Part shown: positions 54,398 through 63,314 of the stretch, one piece after another
Numbering within the stretch: the stretch's first letter is position 1
Layout: every line of letters begins with the position of its first letter
DNA from: Caulobacter segnis
GTDB taxonomy: Bacteria > Pseudomonadota > Alphaproteobacteria > Caulobacterales > Caulobacteraceae
Reading direction: 5' to 3'
NCBI RefSeq assembly: GCF_029543125.1
Contig: NZ_JARQWW010000001.1
Coordinates: 62,001 to 126,000, forward strand
Length of the DNA stretch: 64,000 nucleotides
Made by a program: the position numbers and the translations under genes
Notes under the pieces: model-generated
Seen by the model: the letters and a program-made list of their open reading frames with translations, nothing else
Database searches by the model: none
What the model was told of the DNA's origin: nothing

Positions 54398-54748
54398 TCA
54401 GTACTCGGCGACCGGCCGCACCTCGACCATGCCGCCATCGACCACGGGAATCTTCTTCGCCCAGGCCAGGGCCGCGTCGAGATCGGCGGCTTCGATCAGG
54501 TAGTAGCCGCCGACCTGTTCCTTGGTCTCGGCGAAGGGGCCGTCATGCACCGTCTGGGCGCCGCCCTGGGTGCGGACCGTGGTGGCGGTGAAGCTGGGCT
54601 GCAGGCCGTCGCCGCCCAGCAGGGCGCCCGCCGCCTGCAGTTCGGCGACCAGGGCCATATGCTTGCCGACGATCTCGGTCAGCTTCGCCTCGCCAGCCTC
54701 GCCCTCATAAGCGTTCTCGGGCTCGGCGATCAGCATCAGGTATTTCAT
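54398..54748 (-). CDS. DGPF (YCII-like) domain protein
   Basis: The 116-residue protein starts MKYLMLIAEPENAYEGE and contains the family name motif VHDGPFAETKEQVGGYYLIEA, then ALAWAKKIP, VEVRPVAEY. DGPF proteins have a ferredoxin-like fold and are the near-constant partner of ECF42 sigma factors; they may be direct targets of the sigma factor or act as oxidative or small-molecule sensors. ATG 54748 has ggagg 6 bases upstream. Operon with the sigma factor gene. Confidence 0.9.
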   Translation of the reverse strand: MKYLMLIAEPENAYEGEAGEAKLTEIVGKHMALVAELQAAGALLGGDGLQPSFTATTVRTQGGAQTVHDGPFAETKEQVGGYYLIEAADLDAALAWAKKIPVVDGGMVEVRPVAEY

Positions 54749-54790
54749 CTCGTCCTCCATGCGCGGCCAAGCGCCGCCGCCGAAGAGACG

Positions 54791-54822
54791 CGCGAGCCCC
54801 GCCGGATTCGACAGGGCTCGCG
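54791..54822 (-). terminator. candidate hairpin downstream of pyrC
   Basis: Arms cgcgagccc and gggctcgcg surround a 14-base loop between the pyrC stop and the DGPF gene. The following T-content on the minus strand is weak (cgtctcttc), so it may end the pyrC transcript only partly. Confidence 0.4.
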
Positions 54823-54840
54823 AAGAAAGTCGAGGCCTCT

Positions 54841-56175
54841 TTAGCCCGCCAGGGTTTCCTGGAAGCGGACCGGCTCGCCGCGGCCTTCGGCGACCACTTC
54901 GTCGTCGCGCATGACCACCGTGCCGCGGACGATGGTCGCCATGGGCCAGCCCTTGGCCTGGAAGCCGTCGAAGGGGGTCCAGCCGGCGCGGGTGGCCTGC
55001 TGCTCGGTCTTGATGGTGCGCTCGGCCTTGAGGTCTACGATGGTCAGGTCGGCGTCGTAGCCCTCGGCCAGGCGCCCCTTGTCGGCCAGGCCGAAGATGC
55101 GGTTGGCGCCGTGGCTGGTCAGGTCGATGAACCGCTCCAGGCTCAGGCGGCCATTCGCCACGTGGGTCAGCATGATCGGCACCAGGGTCTGCACCCCCGG
55201 CATGCCGGAGGGCGAGGCCGGATAGGGCCGGGCCTTCTCCTCGATGGTGTGCGGCGCGTGGTCGGAGCCGATGACGTCGGCGACGCCCGAGGCCAGGCCG
55301 CGCCACAGGCCGGCCACGTGCTCTGCGCTGCGGATCGGCGGGTTCATCTGGGCGTAGCCCTTCAGACGTTCATAGGCCTCCGGCGCGGTCAGGGTCAGGT
55401 GCTGGGGCGTGAACTCGACGCTGGCCACGTCCTTGTGCTTGGCCAGGAACTCGACCTCCTGCGCCGTGGTCACGTGCAGGACGTGGATGCGCTTGCCCAG
55501 GCCGCGCGCGATGCGAACCAGGCGCTCGGTGGACTGCATGGCGCTGATCTCGTCGCGGACCTCCGGGTGGCTGGTCCAGTCGCCGGTGCGGGCCAGAGGG
55601 CGGCGGTCGGCCAGACGGTACTCGTCTTCCGAGTGGAAAGCGGCGCGGCGGTTCACATGGCGCAGCACCTGCTCCACGCCCTCGTCATCCTGCACCAGCA
55701 GGGTGCCGGTGGAGGCGCCCATGAACACCTTGATCCCGCAGCAGCCGGGCAGACGCTCCAGCTCGCCCAGGAACTGCGCGTTCTCGTGCGTGCCGCCGAC
55801 ATAGAAGGCGTGGTCGCAGTGCATGCGGTTCTTGGCCCGCGCCAGCTTGTCCGCCAGGGTCGCCGGGTCGGTGGTGTTCGGCTCGGTGTTCGGCATCTCG
55901 AACACGGCGGTGACGCCGCCGAGGACCGCGCCGCGCGATCCGCTCTCCAGATCTTCCTTCCACTCCAGGCCGGGTTCGCGGAAGTGGACCTGGGTGTCTA
56001 TGACGCCCGGCAGGACAGTCAGGCCCGTGGCGTCGAACACCTCCCCCGCCGAGGCCTGGGACAGGTCGCCGATGGCGACGATCTTGCCGTTGACGACGCC
56101 CACGTCCGCCAGGCCGCGTCCGGCGTGGTTGGCGACTTCGCCGCCCCGCACGATCAGGTCGAAGGTCTGGGCCAT
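54841..56175 (-). CDS. pyrC: dihydroorotase
   Basis: The 444-residue class I dihydroorotase closes the pyrimidine ring in de novo synthesis. Metal motifs are visible: DTQVHFREPGLEWKEDL (HxH equivalent Q-V-H plus R), FEMPNT, the carbamylated-Lys region IKVFMGASTG, HVLHVTTAQE, and GSDHAPHT. One of the first motif His is Gln (TQVH, not HxHxR); this occurs in close alphaproteobacterial relatives and could alter metal binding. It is single in the window, without pyrB. Confidence 0.85.
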   Translation of the reverse strand: MAQTFDLIVRGGEVANHAGRGLADVGVVNGKIVAIGDLSQASAGEVFDATGLTVLPGVIDTQVHFREPGLEWKEDLESGSRGAVLGGVTAVFEMPNTEPNTTDPATLADKLARAKNRMHCDHAFYVGGTHENAQFLGELERLPGCCGIKVFMGASTGTLLVQDDEGVEQVLRHVNRRAAFHSEDEYRLADRRPLARTGDWTSHPEVRDEISAMQSTERLVRIARGLGKRIHVLHVTTAQEVEFLAKHKDVASVEFTPQHLTLTAPEAYERLKGYAQMNPPIRSAEHVAGLWRGLASGVADVIGSDHAPHTIEEKARPYPASPSGMPGVQTLVPIMLTHVANGRLSLERFIDLTSHGANRIFGLADKGRLAEGYDADLTIVDLKAERTIKTEQQATRAGWTPFDGFQAKGWPMATIVRGTVVMRDDEVVAEGRGEPVRFQETLAG

Positions 56176-56208
56176 GGTTTCGTCTCCGCGCTGGCGCCGC
56201 GGAGAAGA

Positions 56209-57249
56209 TCAGGCCTCGCTGGCCACCTTCTTCGTCCGCGTCTTCTTGGGTTTGACGGCCGGCTCGGCCGCCGGCGCCTCGGGCTGCTCAGCCGTCGCCG
56301 CGAGGAGTTCTTTAGCGGTTTCCAGCACGCTCGCCACCGGCAGATCGATCATATGACGGATCGACTGGCTGAGATCGGGGTCCAGCTTCACAAACTGCTC
56401 GAACTCGCGGGGGCCGCGCACGGCTCGCGACTTGGGCCCCCACGGGGCGTAGAGCAGATCGTCGGAGGGACCGAACAGGCCAATCGTCGGAACGCCGGCC
56501 GCCGCCGCCATGTGCATCAGGCCGGAATCATTGCCCACGAACAGCCGCGCCCGCTTCAGGCAGGCATAGACCGTCAGCAGGTCGGCCTGGCCCACCAGGT
56601 CGATGACCTGGTCCTTCGGGAAGGCGGCGATCAGATCGTCGGCGATCATCCGGTCGTCCTTGCCGCCCAGGATCATCAGGCGGCCGCCCTTCAGCTCCCC
56701 GGCCAGCAAGGACTTGGCCGTCTGGCCGAAGCGTTCGGTGGGCCATACCTTGCCGATCCAGTTGGCCGACGGGCCGATGGCCAGGATGGGACCCTCGCCC
56801 GCCGTGACCTCGGCGGCGCGGGCCTCGGTCTCCTCCGAGGTGAACAGGAAGGGCGACGGCGGATCGTCCTCGAGGGTCAGGACGCGCGCGGCCTCGACCA
56901 CCTTGTGGACGGGATCGCCGAAATTCTTGCGATGCACGGCGCGGCGTTCGCGACGCAGAAAGCCGCTGATGGCGGAGCCGCGAAGATCGACGATCAGGCC
57001 CCACTTCTTGCCGCGCACCTGGCTCCACAGCTTGAACCAGTGGGCCTTGCCCTTGCCCTTCTCCATGACGATCAGGCGATCGAGGTTCGGAATCTGCGCG
57101 AACAGGGGGGCGGCCACCGGGCCGGCCACCACGGTGAAGCGGGCGTTGGGCACCTCGTCGGCCAAGCGTTTCAGCAGGCCGGAGGACAGGACCGCGTCGC
57201 CGATCCGCGTCGCGGTGATGAAGAGAATCGGGAAGTTAGAGCGGCCCAT
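56209..57249 (-). CDS. family 9 glycosyltransferase (heptosyltransferase-like)
   Basis: The 346-residue GT-B protein begins PILFITATRIGDAVLSSGLLKRL, the heptosyltransferase N-terminal pattern, and has LIVDLRGS, AIGPSANWIGKVWPTERF, MILGGKDD and LFVGNDSGLMHMAAAAGVPTIGLFGPS of the donor domain. GT9 enzymes add heptose or similar sugars to the lipopolysaccharide core. The last 25 residues form a Lys/Ala/Pro-rich tail (KPKKTRTKK) not needed for the fold. ATG 57249 is favoured. It pairs with envelope functions elsewhere in the window. Confidence 0.88.
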   Translation of the reverse strand: MGRSNFPILFITATRIGDAVLSSGLLKRLADEVPNARFTVVAGPVAAPLFAQIPNLDRLIVMEKGKGKAHWFKLWSQVRGKKWGLIVDLRGSAISGFLRRERRAVHRKNFGDPVHKVVEAARVLTLEDDPPSPFLFTSEETEARAAEVTAGEGPILAIGPSANWIGKVWPTERFGQTAKSLLAGELKGGRLMILGGKDDRMIADDLIAAFPKDQVIDLVGQADLLTVYACLKRARLFVGNDSGLMHMAAAAGVPTIGLFGPSDDLLYAPWGPKSRAVRGPREFEQFVKLDPDLSQSIRHMIDLPVASVLETAKELLAATAEQPEAPAAEPAVKPKKTRTKKVASEA

Positions 57250-57306
57250 GGTTAATGATAGCACGAGCCTCTGGCGTTAAAGGCGTCACGGCGCCACATG
57301 GCTGAC

Positions 57307-58095
57307 ATGAGCATCGCCCGCCTATCCTCCCGCGCCCTGATCAGATTCTCCGGTCTCGACTGGCGGACCTTCCTGCAGGGGCAGCTCACCCAGGATGTTT
57401 CGACCCTGCAGCCAGGCGAGGCGCGCTTCGCCGCCCTGCTGACGCCGCAGGGGCGGTTGATGTTCGATCTGTTCGTGGTCGGCTTCGAGGACGGCGCCTG
57501 GCTGGACATCGCCGCGGAGCATCGCGACGCCATGGTCCAGCGCATGACCCTCTATCGCCTGCGCGCCAAGGTGGACATCGCCGCCGACGATGCGCCGGTC
57601 CTGGCCGCGTTCGACGTGGACCCCGTGCCGGGCGAAGGCTGGGTCCGCGATCCCCGCCGTCCCGACCTCGGTTGGCGCGGCTATGGCGTGGCCTCCGAAA
57701 CCGATGCGACGGAGGCGGACTACGACGCCTTCCGTCTGGCGCAAGGCGTGCCAGGCCCCGCCGACTGGGCGGGCGAGAAGACCTATCCCATTGAGGCCAA
57801 CTTCGACCTGCTGGCCGGGATCGACTTTAAGAAGGGCTGCTTTGTCGGTCAGGAGACAACCTCGCGCATGAAGCGCCGGGGCCAGATCAAGAACCGCATG
57901 CTGCCGATCACCTTCGACGGCCCGCCGCCCGCCTACGGCGCGGAGGTCCTGGCCGGAACCCTTCGGGCGGGCGAGGTGCTGTCGGGCGTCGACGGCCGGG
58001 CCATGGCCCTGCTGCGCCTGGACCGGATCGGGGGCGCGGACCTGACCGTGGACGGCCGGTCGGTGCGGGTCGAGCGGCCCGACTGGATCGCCTGA
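57307..58095 (+). CDS. ygfZ: YgfZ/GcvT-like folate-binding protein
   Basis: About 262 residues with the YgfZ signature KKGCFVGQET, including the Cys of the conserved K-G-C-[FY]-x-G-Q-E motif, and FLQGQLTQDV, FAALLTPQGRLMFDLFVV at the N-terminus. YgfZ binds tetrahydrofolate and assists maintenance or repair of some iron-sulfur enzymes such as MiaB. ATG 57298 or 57307 is possible; MSIARLSSRALIRFSG is the usual start. Divergent from the glycosyltransferase gene. Confidence 0.93.
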   Translation: MSIARLSSRALIRFSGLDWRTFLQGQLTQDVSTLQPGEARFAALLTPQGRLMFDLFVVGFEDGAWLDIAAEHRDAMVQRMTLYRLRAKVDIAADDAPVLAAFDVDPVPGEGWVRDPRRPDLGWRGYGVASETDATEADYDAFRLAQGVPGPADWAGEKTYPIEANFDLLAGIDFKKGCFVGQETTSRMKRRGQIKNRMLPITFDGPPPAYGAEVLAGTLRAGEVLSGVDGRAMALLRLDRIGGADLTVDGRSVRVERPDWIA

Positions 58096-58154
58096 AGCCG
58101 GAACTGCGGGTTGGACGGGGCGTTCGCTCCTCGTCCAATTCAAAGGAGGTTCCC

Positions 58155-58523
58155 ATGAAAACCCTGCTTATCGGCCTGTCCGTCGCCGCGATCGGCGGCG
58201 CCGCCCTGGCCCAGACCTTCACCGTCGCCCGCGACGAGAACGTGCCCGCCAAGGGCGCCTTCACCGTCGGCCAGGTCGAGGACGCCGACGTCATCGACTC
58301 CGCCAACAAGAAAGCGGGCGAGATCGAACACGTCCTGCTGGATTCCGCCGGCAAGCCCACCGCCGTGGTGATCGAGATCGACCGCATGGGCCTGGACAAG
58401 AAGGTCGTCGTCGCCCTGGCTGACGTGACCGTGGCTCCGGAGCCGGGCGACAGCGACGATCACATCGTCCGCACCAAGCTGACCAAGGCGCAGCTGACCG
58501 CCCTGCCCGATTGGAAGGGCTAA
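58155..58523 (+). CDS. exported PRC-barrel domain protein
   Basis: The 122-residue protein has a signal peptide (1-19, ALAQTF) and a PRC-barrel-like domain: VGQVEDADVIDSANKKAGEIEHVLLDSAGKPTAVVIEIDRMG. PRC-barrels act in binding of RNA, small ligands or photosynthetic complexes; exported copies are common in alphaproteobacteria and of unknown use. The ribosome site aaaggagg lies 5 bases before the ATG and is one of the strongest in the window, suggesting high expression. Confidence 0.8.
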   Translation: MKTLLIGLSVAAIGGAALAQTFTVARDENVPAKGAFTVGQVEDADVIDSANKKAGEIEHVLLDSAGKPTAVVIEIDRMGLDKKVVVALADVTVAPEPGDSDDHIVRTKLTKAQLTALPDWKG

Positions 58524-58602
58524 GGTCCGAAAGGCGCCAACCGCGCCACTGGCGCGGCGGCGAGGCGGCGGCTAGCTTCCCGATCCTGATCGGGAGGGAT
58601 TC

Positions 58603-59472
58603 ATGGACCGCCGCACCTTCATCGCCGCCGCGACCTCGGCCGCCGCAGTCACCAGCATCGCCCACGCCGCCGAGCCGCGCTTCACTGTCGAGGTGAAGGG
58701 CTCCGGCCCCGACGTGATCCTGATCCCCGGCCTGACCTCGTCCCGCACCGTGTGGGACGGCGTCGCCGCGCACCTGCAGGGCAAGTATCGGCTGCACCTC
58801 GTTCAGCTCGGCGGTTTCGCCGGCGCGCCGACCGCCGGCAACAAGGATGGCCTGGTCGCCGCCGGCGTGGCCGAGGAGCTGGCGGCCTACATCACCGCCA
58901 AGGGCCTGAAGAAGCCCGCCGTCATCGGTCACTCGATGGGCGGGACCATGGGCCTGATGCTGGCCGCCCGGCATCCCGACCTGGTCGGCCGCCTCATGGT
59001 CATCGACATGTTCCCGAAACTGGCCGTCGCCTTCTTCGGCCCCACAGCGACGCCGGAGCAGGTGACCGCCGGCGCCGCCGCCATCAAGGCCGGGCTGGAG
59101 AGCGGCCCGCAGGCCGAATACGAGGCCCGCACGCGCCAGACCATCGCCGGCATGGTGAAGACCGAATCCGCTCGTGAAGAGATCGTCCGACAGGGGATCA
59201 CCAGCGACCGCAGCGTCCAGGCCCGCTCCATGCACGAGATCCTGACCACCGACCTGACGCCCGAGCTGACCAAGATCACCGCGCCGCTCACCGTGGTCTA
59301 TCCCACGGACTCCACCCTGCCGTTCACCGCCAGCTATCCGGCCTGGTACGCGGGCGCCTATGCGTCGGTGAAGGGGGCCAAGCTGGTCCAGGTCGATGGC
59401 AGCTATCACTTCATCATGATCGACCAGCCGGCGGCCCTGAACGCCGCCATCGACAGCTTCCTGGCCGGCTGA
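58603..59472 (+). CDS. exported alpha/beta-hydrolase
   Basis: The 289-residue protein starts MDRRTFIAAATSAAAV, a Tat-like signal (RRTF), cleaved near AHAAE. The hydrolase core has ILIPGLTSSRTVWD (oxyanion side), the nucleophile Ser111 in GHSMGG, and the late catalytic His in GSYHFIMIDQP; the acid is probably Asp in YPTDSTLP. It should act on small esters or amides outside the cytoplasm. Its final base overlaps the start of tag, indicating cotranscription. Confidence 0.9.
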   Translation: MDRRTFIAAATSAAAVTSIAHAAEPRFTVEVKGSGPDVILIPGLTSSRTVWDGVAAHLQGKYRLHLVQLGGFAGAPTAGNKDGLVAAGVAEELAAYITAKGLKKPAVIGHSMGGTMGLMLAARHPDLVGRLMVIDMFPKLAVAFFGPTATPEQVTAGAAAIKAGLESGPQAEYEARTRQTIAGMVKTESAREEIVRQGITSDRSVQARSMHEILTTDLTPELTKITAPLTVVYPTDSTLPFTASYPAWYAGAYASVKGAKLVQVDGSYHFIMIDQPAALNAAIDSFLAG

Positions 59473-60056
59473 TGGTCACGCGCTGCGTCTGGCACGGCAT
59501 GGCGGGCGATCCCGTCTATGAGGCCTATCACGACACCGACTGGGGCGTGCCGGAATACGATCCCCGCGCCCTGTGGGAGAAGCTCGTGCTGGACGGGTTC
59601 CAGGCCGGCCTGTCGTGGATCACGATCCTGAAGAAGCGGGAGAACTTCCGCGCCGCCTTCGCCGGCTTCGATCCCGAGAAGGTGGCCCGCTTCGGCGACG
59701 CCGACCGCGAGCGTCTGCTGAATGACGCCGGCATCATCCGCTCCGGAGCCAAGATCGACGCCGCCGTCAACGGCGCGCGTATCTATCTGAACATGCGCGA
59801 CCGGGGCGAAGACTTCTCCAAGTTCCTGTGGGACTTCGTCGGCGGCTCGCCCATCAAGAACCAATGGGCGGATCGGTCGCAGGTGCCGGTGAAGACACCG
59901 GAGGCCGAGGCCATGGCCAAGGCGCTGAAGGCGCGGGGCTTCAAGTTCTGCGGCCCTGTGATCGTCTATGCCTTCATGCAGGCCACCGGCATGGTCAACG
60001 ATCACCTCACCTGCTGCTTCCGCCACGCCGAATGCGAGGCTATGAGCGCCGGGTGA
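59472..60056 (+). CDS. tag: DNA-3-methyladenine glycosylase I
   Basis: The 194-residue enzyme removes 3-methyladenine from DNA. Zinc ligands C5, H20, H178 and a Cys in HLTCCFRH, and the active-site stretch [25 protein letters not shown] are conserved. It is coupled to rnhB: GTG of rnhB overlaps its stop (GTGA). Together with ccrM downstream, this forms a DNA-maintenance cluster. Confidence 0.95.
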   Translation: MVTRCVWHGMAGDPVYEAYHDTDWGVPEYDPRALWEKLVLDGFQAGLSWITILKKRENFRAAFAGFDPEKVARFGDADRERLLNDAGIIRSGAKIDAAVNGARIYLNMRDRGEDFSKFLWDFVGGSPIKNQWADRSQVPVKTPEAEAMAKALKARGFKFCGPVIVYAFMQATGMVNDHLTCCFRHAECEAMSAG

Positions 60057-60661
60057 AGCCGATTCCCGACATGCTGCTGGAAGCCGCCTGCCCCGCCCCG
60101 GTCTGCGGGGTGGACGAGGCTGGGCGCGGCCCCCTGGCCGGGCCGGTCTGCGCGGCGGCGGTGATCCTGGACCCGAACCACATTCCGGCGGGGCTGAACG
60201 ACTCCAAGAAGCTGACCGCCAAGCAGCGCGACGCCCTGGAGTTCGAAATCAAGGCCCGCGCCGTCGCCTTCTCCGTGGCCTTCGCCACCGTGGAGGAGAT
60301 CGCCGAGCTGAACATCCTGCACGCCACGGGCCTCGCCATGTGCCGGGCGGTGGAAGGGCTGAGCATCCAGCCGGTCTTCGCCTTGGTGGACGGCAACTAC
60401 AGGTTCAAGCTGCCCTGCGACATCAAGACCGTCGTCGGCGGCGACGGCATCTCGTCATCCATCGCGGCGGCCTCGGTTCTGGCCAAGACGGCGCGGGACC
60501 GGCTGATGGTGGAGATGGACCTGGTTCATCCCGGCTATGGCTTCGCCAGCCACAAGGGCTACGGCGCGCCGACGCACATGGAGGCGATCCGTCGCCTCGG
60601 GCCTTCGCCCATTCACAGGTTGGGATGGGCGCCGTTCAAGACGGCGCTGGAAGAGGCCTAG
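60053..60661 (+). CDS. rnhB: ribonuclease HII
   Basis: The 202-residue enzyme cuts RNA in RNA:DNA hybrids and single ribonucleotides in DNA. Catalytic residues are visible in [14 protein letters not shown] (D21, E22) and the third Asp in ALVDGNYRF, with [15 protein letters not shown] at the C-terminus. GTG 60053 is favoured because it overlaps the tag stop; ATG 60071 is an alternative. The open frame upstream of it lies in tag and is not coding. Confidence 0.93.
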   Translation: MKPIPDMLLEAACPAPVCGVDEAGRGPLAGPVCAAAVILDPNHIPAGLNDSKKLTAKQRDALEFEIKARAVAFSVAFATVEEIAELNILHATGLAMCRAVEGLSIQPVFALVDGNYRFKLPCDIKTVVGGDGISSSIAAASVLAKTARDRLMVEMDLVHPGYGFASHKGYGAPTHMEAIRRLGPSPIHRLGWAPFKTALEEA

Positions 60662-60691
60662 AGCCCCTTATCGAAGATCGAAAATGCGAAA

Positions 60692-60712
60692 GGCCGCCGG
60701 CGACCGGCGGCC
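60692..60712 (-). terminator. terminator of the small gene upstream of ccrM
   Basis: A perfect 9-bp stem, ggccgccgg with ccggcggcc around a 3-base loop. On the minus strand it is followed by tttcgcattttcg. It lies 18 bases beyond the stop of the 50-residue membrane peptide at 60730-60882 and may also stop rnhB messages arriving from the other side. Confidence 0.7.
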
Positions 60713-60729
60713 TCCGTCAGATCATGTCT

Positions 60730-60882
60730 TCAGTTGAACGGGCCGGCGAAAGCCCCGATCGCGAAGGCGAAAAGCCCCGCGGCCGCGAAGACAAAGGCCT
60801 CAAGCGACGAGCACCGGGCAAGCGCCCGAGTCCACGTGTCGCCCTCTGGCCGCCATACCGCCCCATCGGCTTGGCTGCGCAT
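60730..60882 (-). CDS. small membrane protein divergent from ccrM, 50 aa
   Basis: A 50-residue frame with a polar N-terminus (MRSQADGAVWRPEGDTWTRA) and one hydrophobic segment (about 27-46) that ends FAGPFN. The ribosome site ggaggg lies 6 bases before ATG 60882 and a perfect terminator follows the stop, so this has the full dress of a real small gene. It is divergent from ccrM; the two share the intergenic region with the CtrA-like and GANTC sites. Function unknown. Confidence 0.65.
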   Translation of the reverse strand: MRSQADGAVWRPEGDTWTRALARCSSLEAFVFAAAGLFAFAIGAFAGPFN

Positions 60883-60919
60883 AATTAGTTCCCTCCAGCC
60901 TTTCGGCAGATGAATGAGG

Positions 60920-60924
60920 GACTC
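60920..60924. promoter_or_regulatory. GANTC (CcrM) site in the ccrM leader, site 1
   Basis: GACTC matches the CcrM recognition sequence GANTC. It lies 115 bases before the ccrM start and 38 bases before the divergent small gene. In Caulobacter, methylation of leader GANTC sites affects ccrM transcription; the same may apply here. Confidence 0.55.
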
Positions 60925-60945
60925 AAGTTTTGTGACTTGGCAAGA

Positions 60946-60961
60946 TTAACAGCGCATTCAC
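60946..60961 (+). promoter_or_regulatory. candidate CtrA box in the ccrM promoter
   Basis: TTAA, seven bases, then TTCAC matches the CtrA consensus TTAA-N7-TTAAC with one mismatch. A second, weaker pair (TTAAG at 60971, CTAAC at 60981) lies just downstream. CtrA control of ccrM late in the cell cycle is well established in Caulobacter. Binding here is inferred from the motif and its place about 80-90 bases before the start codon. Confidence 0.65.
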
Positions 60962-60998
60962 CATGTTTTTTTAAGACGCGCTAACCACGCGGCGGTCA

Positions 60999-61003
60999 GA
61001 TTC
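60999..61003. promoter_or_regulatory. GANTC (CcrM) site in the ccrM leader, site 2
   Basis: GATTC matches GANTC and lies 36 bases before the ccrM start codon, downstream of the CtrA-like box. Two GANTC sites in one 120-base leader are more than chance in such GC-rich sequence. Confidence 0.6.
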
Positions 61004-61032
61004 CACCCTCTTCGCGTAACCGGGAGCGTTAG

Positions 61033-62115
<1,083 letters not shown>

Positions 62116-62128
62116 CAGGACCAAGGCC

Positions 62129-63283
62129 GTGCGGAACGATCTGGGAGACCTCGCTGATCGTCCGCACGTGGCCGCCGCCCTGGCCGACATCGGTCGCCCC
62201 GGTTCTCGCCATCGCATCCCGACGCCGGCGGCGGTCCTCGACCTCGACGCCTTCGACCGCAATGTCGCGACGATGGCGGAACGCGGCGCTAAGGCGGGCC
62301 TAGCGCTCCGCCCGCACGCCAAGTCACACAAGTGCGCCACTCTGGCCCGCCGCCAGATCGAGGCGGGCGCCGTCGGCATCTGCTGCGCCAAGCTGGCGGA
62401 GGCGGAAGCCATGGCAAAAGCGGGCATCGGCTCGATCCTCGTCACCTCCCCTGTGGCCGGGGCGCTGTCGGCGCAAAGGGCCGCGCGGCTGGCTACGGAC
62501 ATTGCCGACTTCCGCATCGTGGTCGACCACCCCGACGGCGTGGCCGAACTGGCCGCCACAGGCGCGATGATCCAGGTGGTGATCGACGTGGATGTCGGTC
62601 TGGGCCGCACGGGTTGCGGCTCGCCGGAGCAGGCCGCCGTCGTCGCCCAAGCCATCGCCGCCGCGCCGAACCTGAAGCTGCTGGGCGTCCAGGGTTATGG
62701 CGGACACTGGCAGCACATGGCCGGCGCCAACACCCGCGCCTCCGCCGTGGCCGAGGGCATGGCGAAGCTCAATGCCGCCGTCGCCGCGATCCGCGCCACG
62801 GGCGCGAAGGTCGATCTGGTCACCGGCGGCGGCACGGGCACCTTAAGCGCCGACTTGGCGCAGGGCGTCCTGAACGAGGTGCAGCCCGGCTCCTACGCCT
62901 TCATGGACCGGGAATACCGCGACGCCCTGGGCGAAGACGCCGACGGCGCCTTCGAGCAGAGCCTCACCATCGCCGCCACGGTGATCAGCGCCAACCATCC
63001 CGCCTGGGTGACGGTGGACGCGGGCTTGAAGGCCTTCGCCGCTGACGGCCCGGCTCCACAGCCGCTGACGCCGCGCTTCGCAATGGCGGCCTACCGCTTC
63101 TTCGGCGACGAGCATGGAATGCTGGCCCGGCCGGAAGGCAGGCCCGTCCTGCGTGGCGACCGCATCAACTTCGCCCCCGGCCACATCGACCCGACCCTGG
63201 ACCGTTACGACCTGCTGCATCTGGTGCAGGGCGACGTGCTAATCGACATCGTCCGGCTGGAGGCGCGCGGCGGCGCACAGTGA
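62129..63283 (+). CDS. D-threonine aldolase/DSD1-like PLP enzyme
   Basis: The 384-residue enzyme has an alanine-racemase-type barrel with the PLP Lys in LRPHAKSHK, and GVQGYGGHWQHM, VTGGGTGTLSAD, VQPGSYAFMD. The C-terminal motif PGHIDPTLDRYD resembles the His-x-Asp metal site of D-threonine aldolase rather than the His-Cys zinc site of D-serine dehydratase, so aldol cleavage of D-threonine-like amino acids is favoured. GTG 62129 has caagg just upstream. It lies 13 bases after ccrM and may be cotranscribed. Confidence 0.85.
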   Translation: MRNDLGDLADRPHVAAALADIGRPGSRHRIPTPAAVLDLDAFDRNVATMAERGAKAGLALRPHAKSHKCATLARRQIEAGAVGICCAKLAEAEAMAKAGIGSILVTSPVAGALSAQRAARLATDIADFRIVVDHPDGVAELAATGAMIQVVIDVDVGLGRTGCGSPEQAAVVAQAIAAAPNLKLLGVQGYGGHWQHMAGANTRASAVAEGMAKLNAAVAAIRATGAKVDLVTGGGTGTLSADLAQGVLNEVQPGSYAFMDREYRDALGEDADGAFEQSLTIAATVISANHPAWVTVDAGLKAFAADGPAPQPLTPRFAMAAYRFFGDEHGMLARPEGRPVLRGDRINFAPGHIDPTLDRYDLLHLVQGDVLIDIVRLEARGGAQ

Positions 63284-63314
63284 ACCGAGCCGTCCTTGGC
63301 GGATTAAACCCGCC

